Source: Episyrphus balteatus
Taxonomy: Eukaryota; Arthropoda; Insecta; Diptera; Syrphidae
Assembly (NCBI RefSeq): GCF_945859705.1
Contig: NC_079136.1
Span: 51,846,094-51,910,093 of the forward strand
DNA length: 64,000 nucleotides
Reading direction: 5' to 3'
Below the pieces are notes generated by a model that saw only the letters and a program-made list of their open reading frames with translations, did not search any database and had not been told where the DNA came from. Positions 34,790 through 47,068 of the stretch are shown here, in pieces. A program made the translations under genes and the position numbers. Position 1 is the first letter of the stretch. Each line of letters begins with the position of its first letter.

Positions 34790-35688
34790 ATTTTTTTATA
34801 ACAACAAGAAAATTAGAGAAATCACTTGAAAAGCGGAAAGGAAATAATACTATATGTTTAGGCCAAACACAATTGAAGCCCTTTATTAACAATTTGACAC
34901 ATGCACCAATGTTGCCTTAACCCTGAAGAGCAACCTCACCATCACCATCCCTACTAACAATTTTGCTTCTATAATGCTTTACAGAAGCAACAATTGTATC
35001 TGTAAAGCTTCATAGAACCAAAATTGTTTGTCGGGATACTTCCTATTGAAAATTTCGACTTAACACTACATAACATAAATGTTCAGAAAATAAATCACAC
35101 AGGTCAACTTTTTTCAAAATCTTTCATTTATCAAAAATGTGTAAAAAAAATATTACGTATACACCACAGTGACCGTTTAAACTTTGAAAATTTATACAAA
35201 ATTGTGCACGACTGTGACAAAAATCAAACCGATTGGGTTTTGTTGAACATTTTTTTATACTTCTGAATAATAATAATAATAAAGGACGGAGTGCCGAATT
35301 GAAAACTGTATAGTGTTGAGTTTTCTATCCTCAAAGAATAAACAAATATTTTCCACAAGTAATAACAGAAATATGTTCAACTCTTTCGGTCGAGTGAGGT
35401 AATTTGTCTTTACGTGTCAGAATATCAATGATTTATGTATACTTTGTGATTTTCTCTTATTAATAAGGTATTCGTAAAAAACATTAAAGTTTTTTAAGTA
35501 CTTTCATAATAAAAATTTTAAGTGCATAAAAAAAACATCGATCTATTTTATTGAAACATTATCAACTACTGTAATTATTAATAATGCTCAAGCACATGGC
35601 TACTCATTAATACAATTTCTTGCAACTTGTATTTTAAGTTCAAAGCACAAGGTACTGGTAGTTGTACTTTAAATTCCTGCAAAATAAC
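34790..35688. other. Gene-free interval
   Basis: AT-rich sequence. ATTACGTATACACCACAGTGA (35152-35172) nearly repeats the 29343-29361 terminus of the 28075 element, so a solo end of that family is likely. No gene is supported. Confidence 0.4.
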
Positions 35689-35692
35689 TTAA

Positions 35693-36647
35693 CCCTCTAC
35701 TGCATACGAAGCCAAATATGGTTTTATCTGTTTGTATGCACTTTTCTCTTCTCTGTCACAAAAAAATGGTAAAGATTAAATACAATCCTCTTCTTTGTGT
35801 TTCTGAGAACCCATAGAGATAGTTTTTTCCTGTGTCCGACACAAAATAAAGGTGTATTTTATGATCACAGGTGAGTCGATCAGTCGTGTGCATTGAAATC
35901 GAAAGTGTAGAATATATTCATACTTTAAGTGTTAATTACTGCGTTTGTTTGGTAAGAAAAGTGGAATTAAAAATTTATTTTTGATCGATTGTCTTATTAT
36001 GTATGCTATGAACCAATTTTTATTGAAAAAAAATTATTGGCCTGGTCTTGAGAGGGCAAAAAGTACGGAAGCCATATTTAGCTTCGTATGCATTTTTTTG
36101 TTGAAAAATTTTGTTCCTTTACATTTTTATTTTGCTTGGAAGCTATGTTTTACTTAGGGAGGCTCACCTATAATATTTTTCAATCATTTTATTACTTTTA
36201 AGTTTTTTAAAGATCTAGGAGTGGGTATTTTCACCCACTCCTTACTTACTTTGACAGTGGAAAGAATGTGAATCAGAAAAAATATATATAACGGAAAAAA
36301 CAAATTGCTTTTCTCGGTTCCATGGCTTAAAATGAGCCAAATTTGAATTAATTCTTAACCTTTTGTAATGCAATGTATTTATTTTACTTTATTTTGTTTT
36401 TAAATGATAAATATTTATCTCTTGATATTTTAAATTTTATTCTTTACATAATCTGAATAAATAGAATTAGTAAAATTTCTTACCCCTTAATGCATACGAA
36501 GCCAAATTTGGCTTATAAACAAATTTTTTAAACAAATTAATTTAAAAAAATTTTTTTAATGAAAACTGTTTTGAAACAACCAAAAGAACCCATGTAAAGC
36601 GTTTTTTAATTTTTTCGTCCGCTAATATTAATTCATGCAGTAGAGGG
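35693..36647. mobile_element. piggyBac-like non-autonomous element (955 bp) with TTAA target sites
   Basis: The ends are CCCTCTACTGCAT and ATGCAGTAGAGGG, a perfect 13-bp TIR. TTAA lies on both outer sides (35689-35692 and 36648-36651). TTAA duplication with 5'-CCC ends is the signature of the piggyBac superfamily. A subterminal GCATACGAAGCCAAAT motif recurs near 35703 and 36491, and in complement near 36083. A 70-codon frame inside (35945-36157) is not recognisably transposase. Confidence 0.85.
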
Positions 36648-36659
36648 TTAAAAGTGTGA

Positions 36660-38200
36660 ATTATTTATGTATAAATTTAAGAAAGAAAGATTTATTATAT
36701 TTTTGATAAGAAAGATCCTTGCTATAAGTCATTCTCGAAATATTCTGAGATACGAATTCTTCAAAATGGCGGGTGTCCCAAAAGACACGAACACAAACAC
36801 AAGAACTTACTTGAAAGTAAATAGTGTTTAATCATTAAAAAAGGTTTCAATAACTCCAACATAAACCGATGTGGGTGTTTATTAAGTTGAGATGTTAAAA
36901 TTTTAATTCCCTTAATCTGATTTGATCGTTACCCTTACGTTTTAAAACTTAATCACTCTAAGTTCTTGTCACTTGCAATAAAGATATACCAACTTTATAT
37001 GCACACAAACTGGAAATGACTAAGTATCAACTTACATTGCTATTTTTTCAACGAACCATATTGCACTGCCACAATTACTCTTCTCATTGATGTAATCTTC
37101 CTTTACGATAGACATACATTGACTCTAGAACTGATGGAGATATATCTACTTACAAAAAATGACCACCCATTTTGTTTGACTGGCTACAACATCGCATCTT
37201 CCGAGAAACTTAATTAAATTTACTATACATATATCCTCAGAGTCTGCAAGATCATCAAAGCAACTATGTTGCATATAGCAAGCCATTTTACTGCCCATCC
37301 ACACTTGCGTTCTATCTATAGAAATTTTACGTTTAATCATCTTGGTATAGTGATCATGATGGCACAGCTCCAGGTAATTGCAGTCGATGTCCGATCTTGT
37401 TGATCGGTGATGCTCATCACCTGGATATCTAATTGAATTTGATTACTTCATGTCAGTCACGATTTTTTCCACACACACACATCACTCTGCAATTGGTTAA
37501 GCACGTGTGAAAAAATAAAAGAAGAGACAAGAAAACAAGTAAAAAGGTACAGCTAAGGTATACATAATTTAAGAAGAGAACGAAAACAAAAAGTCAAATC
37601 GAAATTCTGGAATGTTGATTTCGGTAATAAATAACGAGTTAAATAAAATTGCTTGCATTTCGAAAATCTTAAACAGTGACTTGAGTACTGTTGATCATGA
37701 GTGTGACGGAATTTGAAACATTTTAATGCTTAACTGAATGTAAACTATAATAAGGCTGGAAAGACAATCTGACAGAAAAAAAAAACTGTCCCGGTGCAGT
37801 TTTTAGACAATACAAACTCTCATTTATAAAAAAATATTATTGATTGACTTTTGTGTTATTAATAAACCAAAGTTACAAAATATCGGTTGCTTCTAGGGTC
37901 GTTCAGAGACCTTATTAATACCTGCTGATATCAAGTGCAGCCAATAGCCTCATTTTTACCTACTGCTCTAAATCGCCACCACAGGCTTCACTAGTACCTG
38001 TCATTTTCAAGTGCCCCCAGACTGGTTTGTACCTGCTCAAGCAAAAATTTGTAAACGCAAAACTATCACGGTAAAAATATTATTTGGAACTACCGCGGGC
38101 ATAACATGGTTACTAATTGGTTATTTCGTAACTGCAGGTAATTTTTTGGTAAAAAAAATACCTTAAATCAACCCAAAGTTCATTTCTGGTAATTTTGAAT
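36660..38200. other. Gene-free interval with one hairpin
   Basis: No coding sequence is supported. The only structure picked out is the two-stem hairpin at 37370-37424. There are scattered CA repeats near 37471-37480. Confidence 0.45.
37370..37424. repeat. Short two-part hairpin
   Basis: CCAGGT (37370-37375) pairs with ACCTGG (37419-37424). Inside, CCGATC (37391-37396) pairs with GATCGG (37402-37407) around a five-base loop. GATG/CATC adds a third short stem with bulges. It could be a structured RNA element or chance. Confidence 0.3.
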
Positions 38201-38203
38201 ACA

Positions 38204-39820
38204 TTTTACTTGTGATATGGGTACAATTGTCTATAGGACAAGTTAAGGATTTGGAAAAAATATCGAACTCGAACAATTCTGTATGTCTGTGTGTCCGTTT
38301 GTAAGTACCTCGAGGTACTGGAGCGATTTGCTTCCAATTTGATAGTTGACAGTTTTAGGTGATTCCCAAGAGGATAAATTGAAATTTTTTTAAGACCAAA
38401 ACTAACGGTACCTATCATATAGCGGAAATAGAAAAGTTAAGTTTTTTCAAAAACGACTCTAAAGATTTTGATTAAAATTTTTGTGTGTAACAAAGAGCCT
38501 TCTTTTGAATTATACCGGTTTTAACGTTACCTGCCATAGAACGGTTTTTTGATTAATGAATTTCCCGTGGGATCGGGTCAAAATTCTGGCTTCAAAATTC
38601 TGCTTTTCAAAATTCTGCTTTTTCAGCGAAAATTCTGTTTTTCAAAATTCTGCTTTTTTTCTATTCTGTTTTTCAAAATTCTGCTTTTTAAAATTCTGCT
38701 TTTCAAAATTCTGCCAGCATTATATTTGAACAAAAAAATTCTGCTAATTCTGTTTTTTTTTTATTGAATATGCGCTGGCTAAAGAAAAATACACCTCATC
38801 AATGTAATTCAACATTGGTACTTTCCTAAATTTTTTTATCTAAGTGTCGCAAATATTTTTTGAAATGCATATACTGACTTTATTTCAAATAAAATATGTA
38901 TACTAATTGGAACCGATGTTGTATATTCCTTTTCTTATTCAAATTTTTGAATATTCATCTTTATTTGATAAATTAATAAATTTTTAGTTATTTTTGGAAA
39001 TGTTTAATATTAAAAACATTTTCTTAATATTTTCAAATTTATTCATATATAAAACAAAAATTAATTCGCATTTAAAAAATGTGTGTAAGTAATCAAATAA
39101 GCAGATAATTTTTCAAAAAGATGATTTTACAGAATTCTGCAAAAAATTAAAAAAGGGTTTGGAAAATGTTTAAAAGCGCGCGCTTTTTAACATTTTCCAA
39201 ACCCTTTTTTAATTTTTTGCAGAATTTTGAAAAGCAGAATTATGAAAAGCAGAATTTTGAAAAACAGAATTTTGAAAAACAGAATTTTGAAAAGCAGAAT
39301 TTTGAAAGCAGAATTTTGTTAAGCAGAATTTTGAAAGAAGAATTTTGACAAAAGAATTTTGACCCCGGCAGAATTTTGACCCCAACCCATTTCCCGTAAA
39401 TAACAAAGCAGATTTCAAACAACACAAAAATTAAAATAAACGTTATATAAACATTTTTAAAATAAAAAAAAAAAAACAAATTTTTAGAAATGTGCAGATG
39501 AATTTAATCGAAATTTTGTTTTTATGTGTGATTTTATTAAAAATGGCATACCTATTAACTTTTTTTTGTGAAAAATGTTAGAAAGTTATTTAAAAAAAAA
39601 CACCTTTAATACAAGAAATCATTCTTGGTTTTGTATAAAAGATCATTTAAAACGGTGTTTAATTAATTATAAAAACAGATTTTTTTTATACTATCAATGA
39701 AATTCCTTAAAAATTCAAACTTTAAATTTTTCCTAATTTTGTTCAGTAAAAAGCTTTAACATAAAAGTTATTTTTAACATAAGAGCAAGTACGTGCGACC
39801 CCAGTTGTGCTTTTTATTTT
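38204..39820 (+). mobile_element. DINE/mini-me-like element, copy R3, interrupted by a W element
   Basis: The 5' end reads TTTTACTTGTGATATGGGTA, with a short GTCTGTGTGTCCGTTTGT microsatellite. The 3' end at 39781-39820 reads AAGAGCAAGTACGTGCGACC and continues CCAGTTGTGC. A complete W element (38569-39388) sits inside, flanked by a duplicated 9-mer that belongs to R3. Confidence 0.65.
38569..39388. mobile_element. W element, copy C (820 bp), with perfect 9-bp target duplication
   Basis: The left TIR is GGGATCGGGTCAAAATTCTG; the right, complemented, is GGGTTGGGGTCAAAATTCTG (18 of 20 identical). ATTTCCCGT occurs at 38560-38568 and again at 39389-39397, a perfect 9-bp duplication. Both ends are arrays of AAAATTCTGCTTTT or its complement. 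An internal GCGCGC palindrome lies near 39180. A 9-bp duplication is typical of Mutator-like elements, but no transposase is present, so the superfamily is inferred. Low-complexity frames here (FKILLSKFCF type) are artefacts. Confidence 0.85.
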
Positions 39821-40127
39821 CGGTTTTTTCAAAACCTAAAGTTATAGGCATACAAATGCTATGCTATGCTAGTAAATGCTCTTACTAGAAAAATCGTAAA
39901 TTATGAAAATTTTGTATCTAAATTTTGTGCATATCAAAAAAAGTTAATACCTATTTCCCATAAGTTAAAAATATCTTTTTCCAACCTAGGTCTTAAATTA
40001 GGTTTAATTTTTCGTAATAACTAACTTTTTTCGATTTTCTGGTTAATTTTTAACCAAGTTCGTAACTAGGTTTAAAATAACTGATTTTATAGGTTACAAA
40101 GTAACCACTAACCAATTTTACCAATTT

Positions 40128-40306
40128 TTATTCAAATTCAAAACTGGTTATAAGCTCAGGAGTCTTATTTTTGTGCCCAAATGCCCTTAGGAACTTCATC
40201 AGTTCCTGTAAGCTGTTATCATGTGGACCCGCTTCGCTAGTTCCAAAAATTAAGCAAAATAATTTGACGAACACTCTTGGCGAACCAGCAGCAAGGGAAT
40301 GTTCGT
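40128..40306 (-). CDS. Candidate terminal coding exon, unknown protein
   Basis: On the minus strand a TTTTTCAG acceptor at 40307-40314 is followed by an open frame to a TAA at 40130-40128, which overlaps an AATAAA signal. The 59 residues begin DEHSLAAGSPRVFVKLFCLI and end PELITSFEFE. Codon use and composition look like real coding sequence, unlike the neighbouring repeats. It needs a phase-1 upstream exon, which I could not identify. It might be a last exon of an unseen minus-strand gene or a relic. Confidence 0.33.
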
Positions 40307-40699
40307 CTGAAAAACACAGAACGGTAAGCAAGTGATCGGTTTTTTTTGTATATGATTTTAACTAAGTGACTAAGTACAAAATTCATTGACCGAAAGGAAT
40401 TTAAAACAAGTCAATTTTAAATCAGTCTCAATTTAGATCCCAATGACAACATCATTTTATTTTTAAAATACACAAAAGATCAACACAAAACCATCAACAA
40501 GTCAAAGTTCAAATTCTCAAATATTTAACTTGAGGCCTTGAGTGTCACATATTTACAAATTGATTTCAAGCACAGGCGTCAATCGTCCCAGCTGCATTAA
40601 GCGTTACAATGAATGTTCAATCAATAATAATAATTCGATCAAACAAAACATTCACTGAAAAGTCCATAAAGAAATCAATAGCCGTCAGCCAATAGGGGG

Positions 40700-42177
40700 C
40701 GGTGGCGAATTGAGTGATTTAGTTTGATTTAAGAGCCTCCACTGTTGTTGCTGCTGTTGTGTTTTGGTGGACGAAAGAGTGGTATCGGTTTTGGTGTAAC
40801 TTTGCATTGCGTAGCCAGTGGTCAGAGCCTGTACAAGTCTATTATCAGATCTATAAATTTAGCTGTGGTCGGTTTCGGCTCGCCACCGATCGATCGGTGT
40901 TGGCCATCAGGCAAGCATACGGAAGGAAGGATTTTTTATATTTGCACGATTTCAATTGACTTTCAAGGACCCAGCAGCGCTCAGAATTATTCAATTGAAT
41001 TGCACTTTTGGCTTCTATCGCTATTATTAGTGGCAGTGTTTGACAGTTTTGTTTGAATTATTACACTGACCTACAAAACGTGTATACCCCGAACTCATAA
41101 TTCATCATCGAATTCGCAGAGAGCTTGTGGACTTATTTCCTGAGCTCCATAATCGAAAATTGCAACATACTTTACCCCAAGTACACACCACCCCAAGTCG
41201 AATTGATGTTTGTCGATTGTGAGAAATTGCGCGATTCTGACATATGCATTGAATGTGGTTACCCATTGCAGACCCGAATGTCTACAATCTCTCTCCCCCA
41301 AAGTTAGTCCACAAGTTGGTATTAAAAGTGTACTATAGCCAACAATTTGGAGCAAGATTCTTGACATTCGTCACACTGTCTCCATCTCGAAGTCTCTACT
41401 CTAAGTGGTGCGGTGGTGCGCATATTACGTCGTGTTTTTTGTGGTTTTGTCGTGACATTTTCTTGTTCTTTACGGGAACGCAAATAGTTTTTGAAAAAAT
41501 TATAAATAAAAAAAATACTATAGGTAACCAATCGCTATTGTAAGTTGTAACTCAAGTTTGTTTAACATAAATTATATGTATATTCAAACCGCACTCAATC
41601 GTGGAGTGTGATTTACAACAAAATCGTTTGGACTTGACAAATGGTGTTTTATTTATTTTTTGTTGTTGTTATAGAGTTGTATATTTTTCGATTTCGATAG
41701 ATTTTATTGTTGTGGAATAAATGTATCTGTCAGAATTAATCTACTAATCATATGTGACTGGCAAAAGATGGTGTTGGGTACAAAATACATACATGATTAC
41801 TTTAGAGGGAATGAAGTATTTTTAAAATTGTTATCAGAATGTTTATAAAGATGAAAAAGATCTTATCTAGAATTTTTTCCGGTTGTTAAAATTCCTCAGA
41901 TAAGGTAAACGTGATGTTAACGAGTGATAATACGAAATAACTGAGTGATCATCAGTATCAGGGAGAAATGACATTATCGTCGGGGAATGTACCTGTTTTA
42001 TGAGGTATACGAAATCAAAAAGCAAATATACTCGTACAAGTCAAATTCCTTGTATTCCACATTATTGTTTTGCAAATTCCTGTGTCACCTGTCAGGCGAA
42101 AATATTGTTCTGAAAGGTTCTTTGGGTCACCCTGTATTTAACGTTTAATTTGCATCTATTGCTTTCAGCAAATTAGT
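40700..42177. other. Higher-complexity interval, possible regulatory sequence
   Basis: Sequence complexity and GC content rise between about 40700 and 41480. Overlapping frames occur on both strands, for example a CIECGYPL-containing 60-codon plus frame at 41125-41307. None has a convincing start, splice context or family resemblance. It may be regulatory or a decayed gene segment. Confidence 0.25.
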
Positions 42178-42185
42178 GGCTAGCT

Positions 42186-42602
42186 CAGAGGCGTACCGCG
42201 TACGTTGAGTTGCCGGGGCCAAGGGCCAAGACTAAATTTTTGGGCCCCTTTGATATTTGGGGCCCCTTTGATATAGAAAATAAGATCAAATACAAAAGTA
42301 CGTATACGCCCTCCATTTTTTTGTCGCTAAGATTATTCAAGTTACATTTTTCTTAAAAAAAAAGAAAAGATTTTTGCTGGGCCCCTGAGGTAGTATTTTT
42401 TTTTTAGATGAAATATACCAATTCATAATGCATTACAATGAAGAATATAATTTGTGTCTCTTGTGTCCGAAGTGATTCATGTCTTTTTGCTTCGTTACTT
42501 TTATAATAAGTTGACTTCTCTGCATTGTCTCCAGTCGGGGCCCTGGCGTGTCGGGGGCCCCGGGGCACTGACCCGGTTGCCCCAATGGTGTGTACGCCCC
42601 TG
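42186..42602. repeat. hAT-like MITE, 417 bp, with 8-bp target duplication
   Basis: The left end is CAGAGGCGTACC; the right end, complemented, is CAGGGGCGTACA. The flanks are GGCTAGCT (42178-42185) and GGCTAGTT (42603-42610), 7 of 8 identical, which fits hAT. The body is rich in GGGGCCC words, as in the element at 28075. Confidence 0.8.
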
Positions 42603-42640
42603 GGCTAGTTCACAATGATTTGATTTGTTTGATACTTCAT

Positions 42641-44544
42641 TTTTACTTGCGATATAAGTACGTCCTAATTAAGTTATGCATTCCTACAAAAAAAGTTGAG
42701 ATAACAGTCAGACATAACGATGATAGAGAATGCAATCACAGCCTAAACGGGTGTACCAATTACCATCAAACCAAATCTTATTTTAAAGACAAGGATATCT
42801 TTTAATGAATTTTTTTTTTCGAAAATTATTATTAACGTTAGGTATGTATTTTATAGAACTGCTTTTTTAGATCTAATTTTCTCCCAAACTACTAGTTCGA
42901 TTTCAACTTTTTTAAGAGGAAGCATTACATCATTTCTATAAAAATCAAAAATTTTGATTTTTTTTTTAAATTAATTTTTTGGACATTGGTATTTTTGAAA
43001 TTTTGGATCTATGTATGTACATATGTGTTACTTGATAGTTGCTTAAAAATGTCATTTTTTTCAAAATTAGTTTAAAAACCGCTCTAAAGTTTTTGAACTG
43101 CAGTCAAAGCTACATACATAAGTATACCTAAGTTATGTGTTATGTGACATTCCTCAAAATCTAAATTGAAAATTTATTGGACGAAAATTAACGGTAGGTA
43201 CTTGCCATATAGCCAAAATGAAAAACTATATTTTTTCTTAAAAATGGCTCTAACGATTTTGTTTAAATTTGTTTTTTTTTTAATTCGTGTCAATCAATGT
43301 CGTATTTTTGAAATAAAAAAAATATTTTTAAACCTGTATTAACTGTATGTACCTGTCAAGGAACCGATTTCTTCATTTCTCGATTCCACCGATTTGAACG
43401 AGCTTTTTATAAAAAAGCGTTTTAGTTCACATAAAAATAAAAAAAAAAATGTTTTTTCGAAGAACACATTTTCCGATAGCATAAAATATTTTTTTTTTAA
43501 ACAGCTCAACAATTTTTAATTTTATTTTCTAAAAATTCTTTATTGCATGGTAAACGTAGTGGAAAAGATTCGTTTAGAGTTTAAAACCATTTAAATGTTT
43601 TTTTTTTTTAAGTGAAACTTCTTTAGTATCGTAGTGATTTGAAACAAGATGAAACGAAAAAGCGACACGAAAAATCAATTGATCATAACTTTTTTGTTTT
43701 AATAGATAGATGAATGAAATTTATACAGTAGATACATAGCTAATTAAATAAATTATAATTGTGCAAAATTTCAATTAATTTCATATTCAAATTCTGAAAT
43801 AACGGTGAAAAGATGTTCTTTTTCTAAACACGTTATATCTTTTGATCTAGAGCATATACCAAATTTAATTAACTTTAGTACGCATGCTGATAATATTATC
43901 TTTCATTTAATATATCACACATAACGGAACGTGCTCTACAAGTTATATAATCTTTAAATGAAAAACTTGAAAAATACCTCAAAACACCTGAGACGATTTG
44001 TTGCCGATGACCAGCCAGCAGTAGAGGAAGTACCGTAATCTCAGTTTGAAATTTCGACATGGTTGGCTTTAAAAAATTCTAGCTTTTCGTGTACCCATCA
44101 CAGAAATAAGATTGAAACGTCATGTGAAAGGTGAAATAATAAGCTTTCACATGATATAAAATTTAATATAGGTTGTCATCGAAAATAATTGATTCCATAG
44201 CATGAGAACATAAAAATACATGTTTTCTTTTTGATGAAAATAGATTGAGTTCAAAAAATTCTTTTTGTAGATGTCTCATAGACCTGAGCGATATATATAT
44301 TTTCAGTTCAGACAATAAGCTTTCAGATGGTATACAATTTATTGTAGGTTGTCATATAAAAAAAGTGATGGAATAAAAACAAGTTATATTTTTTCGATGT
44401 TTTTTTATTTTGCAAGAAAAATGATTTCTAAGGTTTCACTTCCACCACGTGTGAATTGCACACATGATTTTTTTTGTTAGTTTAAAAAGATTTTTTAAAG
44501 CAATTGCACTATAAGAACAAGAACGTACCTACGACCGTGCACTT
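42641..44544 (+). mobile_element. DINE/mini-me-like element, copy R4
   Basis: The 5' end reads TTTTACTTGCGATATAAGTA, then GTTGAGATAAC and ATAACGATGATAG, as in R1, but the GTCY microsatellite is absent. The 3' end CTACGACCGTGCACTTAATT is diverged. The long-TIR element at 44553 is inserted at its 3' edge. Confidence 0.55.
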
Positions 44545-44552
44545 AATTTTTC

Positions 44553-47060
44553 ATGACCCTGAAATTAGCCCACAGCCGACAAACCACAATTTCTGCAGCT
44601 TATATTTCAGACAAATTAAATAATTATTAATTTTTAAAAATGTGGAAATGTTTATCTCGTGATTGTCTAAATGTGTCATATTTCGAAAAAAAATTATCGG
44701 CTATATGTAAATTTTTGGAACCAAAACAAAACTTTGGCTAGCTCTCCTGGGCAATCCAATTTTCCAAATATCATAAAAATTGGTCAAAATACTTACAATA
44801 CTATTTTCCAAATGTGTTTTCTGTCACTTTTTTCAAATTCAGTCTATAACTTTTGGCAACCCATAAGGACCCTAAAAATGACTTTTTTGCAAAAATTAAA
44901 AAATGTCTATTTAGATTTCTTAAATATCTACATGTGTCATTTTTTAGTTTTTTTTAATGTCTTTCGTTAAAAATTAAAAAAATTTTAATTTTTGAAATTT
45001 TTAAAAATTTGAAAATTTTTAATTTTCGAAATTTTTAAAAAATAGAAAATTTTAATTTTTGAATTTTTTTTTTGTCAAATCATGTCAAGCGGAAAAAATT
45101 CCTTAAAATTATACATTTGCAAATTTGAATTATGTACCATGTCAAAAAAAAAACTCCATTGGTTAGAAGTTGGTTAAAAAAAATGTTCACTTATTTATTA
45201 ATCGGTAAAAAAAAACTTTCATAAGAGGAAGCTTCCCTCAAATTGTCAAATTTACTATTATGTACATATTTTTAATTTTTATACTTTCTGTTATACTTAC
45301 ATTGTTTGCATATTTAAATAAGTACAATCTTATAGACTAGAAATTTATTTACATATTTACATTAGGGTGTCCGTTATTTTCCAAAATGATGTTTTCGGGG
45401 GAGCGTCCCCCAGATCAAAAGTAAAGGCTCTAAATACGGGAAAATTTGGAGGTCATTAACCCGTGCCTCTAGGGTCATACCATACAAATTTGTGTTGGAA
45501 ATTTTTAACTTTTACATAAATTTTTTTTTCTCTCGAGTTAAATCATCTATTTTTAAAATGTTTGTTGATTCTGGTTGAAAAATAGTTCCTTTAAAAGATC
45601 ACATTCAAAATTTCCCGTTAAAATTTTTTTATATTTTATTTCGGTTTTTTAAATTATTAGCTGTTTTCGTAGTTTTTGCTTTTACGATTTATTTTATTCA
45701 TCTTAAAGTACACCACTTACCACACAATTTTAAATGTAGTTTTATTGGTTTTTCATTCTCTTCAAATATTGCATTAAAAAATAATGACATCAAAAAAATT
45801 GCAAACAAAAAGGGTAACGTATTTAATAATATTTATTTATTATTTTTCATTCCTTCCTTTTTGATTCTTTTTATTATTTCCAATAATGTTTCTGATATTA
45901 TGTTTGAGAGGGATGGTATCTGGTCCACAAATCACATATATTTATTTATTTGAACACATTCAACTTTTATATATTTATTTTTTAACTTTTTGAAATTATT
46001 ACCTATTTTTAGATATTCAAAACTTATTTTCATAATAAATTAATTAATGATGTTATAACATTGTAATAAGAACTAAAAATAGAAAAACACAAATTAACAT
46101 ATTAAAAATTAGTTTAAAAGATGAAAATTATAAATAACACTAGCTAACAAAAAAATAAAAATTTTTTGGACACCATGTGCCGTTATACTTTTCGTATAGA
46201 TTTGAGCACAGAAAACTCGAAAATTTCATCTTAAAAAAATATTTATGGATAGGTTTTCGAGATATGATTTTTCAAAGTTTTTTGTCGTTTTTTTCCAGCA
46301 TACTTAGTATTCGGGCTATATCTTGAGTAATAAACAACTAATCTGAACACGAACAGAAAAACCGGTTCCTGAAAGCTGATCAAATAAGCAACAAACACTG
46401 GAATTAATTTTTTTGGGTCACTCCAAAAGTTTAAGTGCATTGTATCAAAACACTTTAAAAAAAATCGTTAAAGAAAAATGGCTCAAAGAGACCAAAAACA
46501 GTAGATTTTGAAAGTCCATATTTTATCCAATTTTTATCGTATTCAATTTTTGTGACCATTATGTTGAAAAATAAAGTATTTTCTTTAGGATAAAAATAGA
46601 CTATTTAGTAAAAACATCAAAAATGTCATGTTTTTCTCTTTTTCAAAAAATCACTTAATTAAAATTTTCATATTCGGCTTCCTTTTCAAGTTATCTATAG
46701 ACGAAAACACAAAAAATAACAAAAAAAAAAGTCGAAAATATTGATCTTTTTTTTTGGAAAAAAGTTGTAGACTGAATTTGAAAAAAGTGACAGAAAACAC
46801 ATTTAGAGAATAGTATTGTAAGTATTTTGACCAAATTTCATTATATTTGGAAAATTGGATTGCCCAGGAGAGCTTGCCAAAGTTTTGTTTTGGTTCCAAA
46901 AATTTACATATAGCCGATAATTTTTTTTCGAAATATGACACATTTGACAATCACGAAATGAACATTTCCACATTTTTAAAAACTAATAATTATTTAATTT
47001 GTCTGTAACATAAGCTGCCAAAATTGTAGTTTGTCGGCTGTGGGCTAATTTCAGGGTCAT
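44553..47060. mobile_element. 2.5-kb long-TIR element with perfect 8-bp target duplication
   Basis: The ends are ATGACCCTGAAATTAGCCC and its exact complement. The inverted arms run about 310 bp (44553-~44865 and ~46750-47060) with high identity. AATTTTTC lies at 44545-44552 and again at 47061-47068. The 1.9-kb interior has no frame resembling a transposase; a GGGTGTCCGTTATT block near 45365 looks like another repeat. The superfamily is unassigned: an 8-bp duplication fits hAT or P, but the long arms are unusual for either. Confidence 0.82.
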
Positions 47061-47068
47061 AATTTTTC

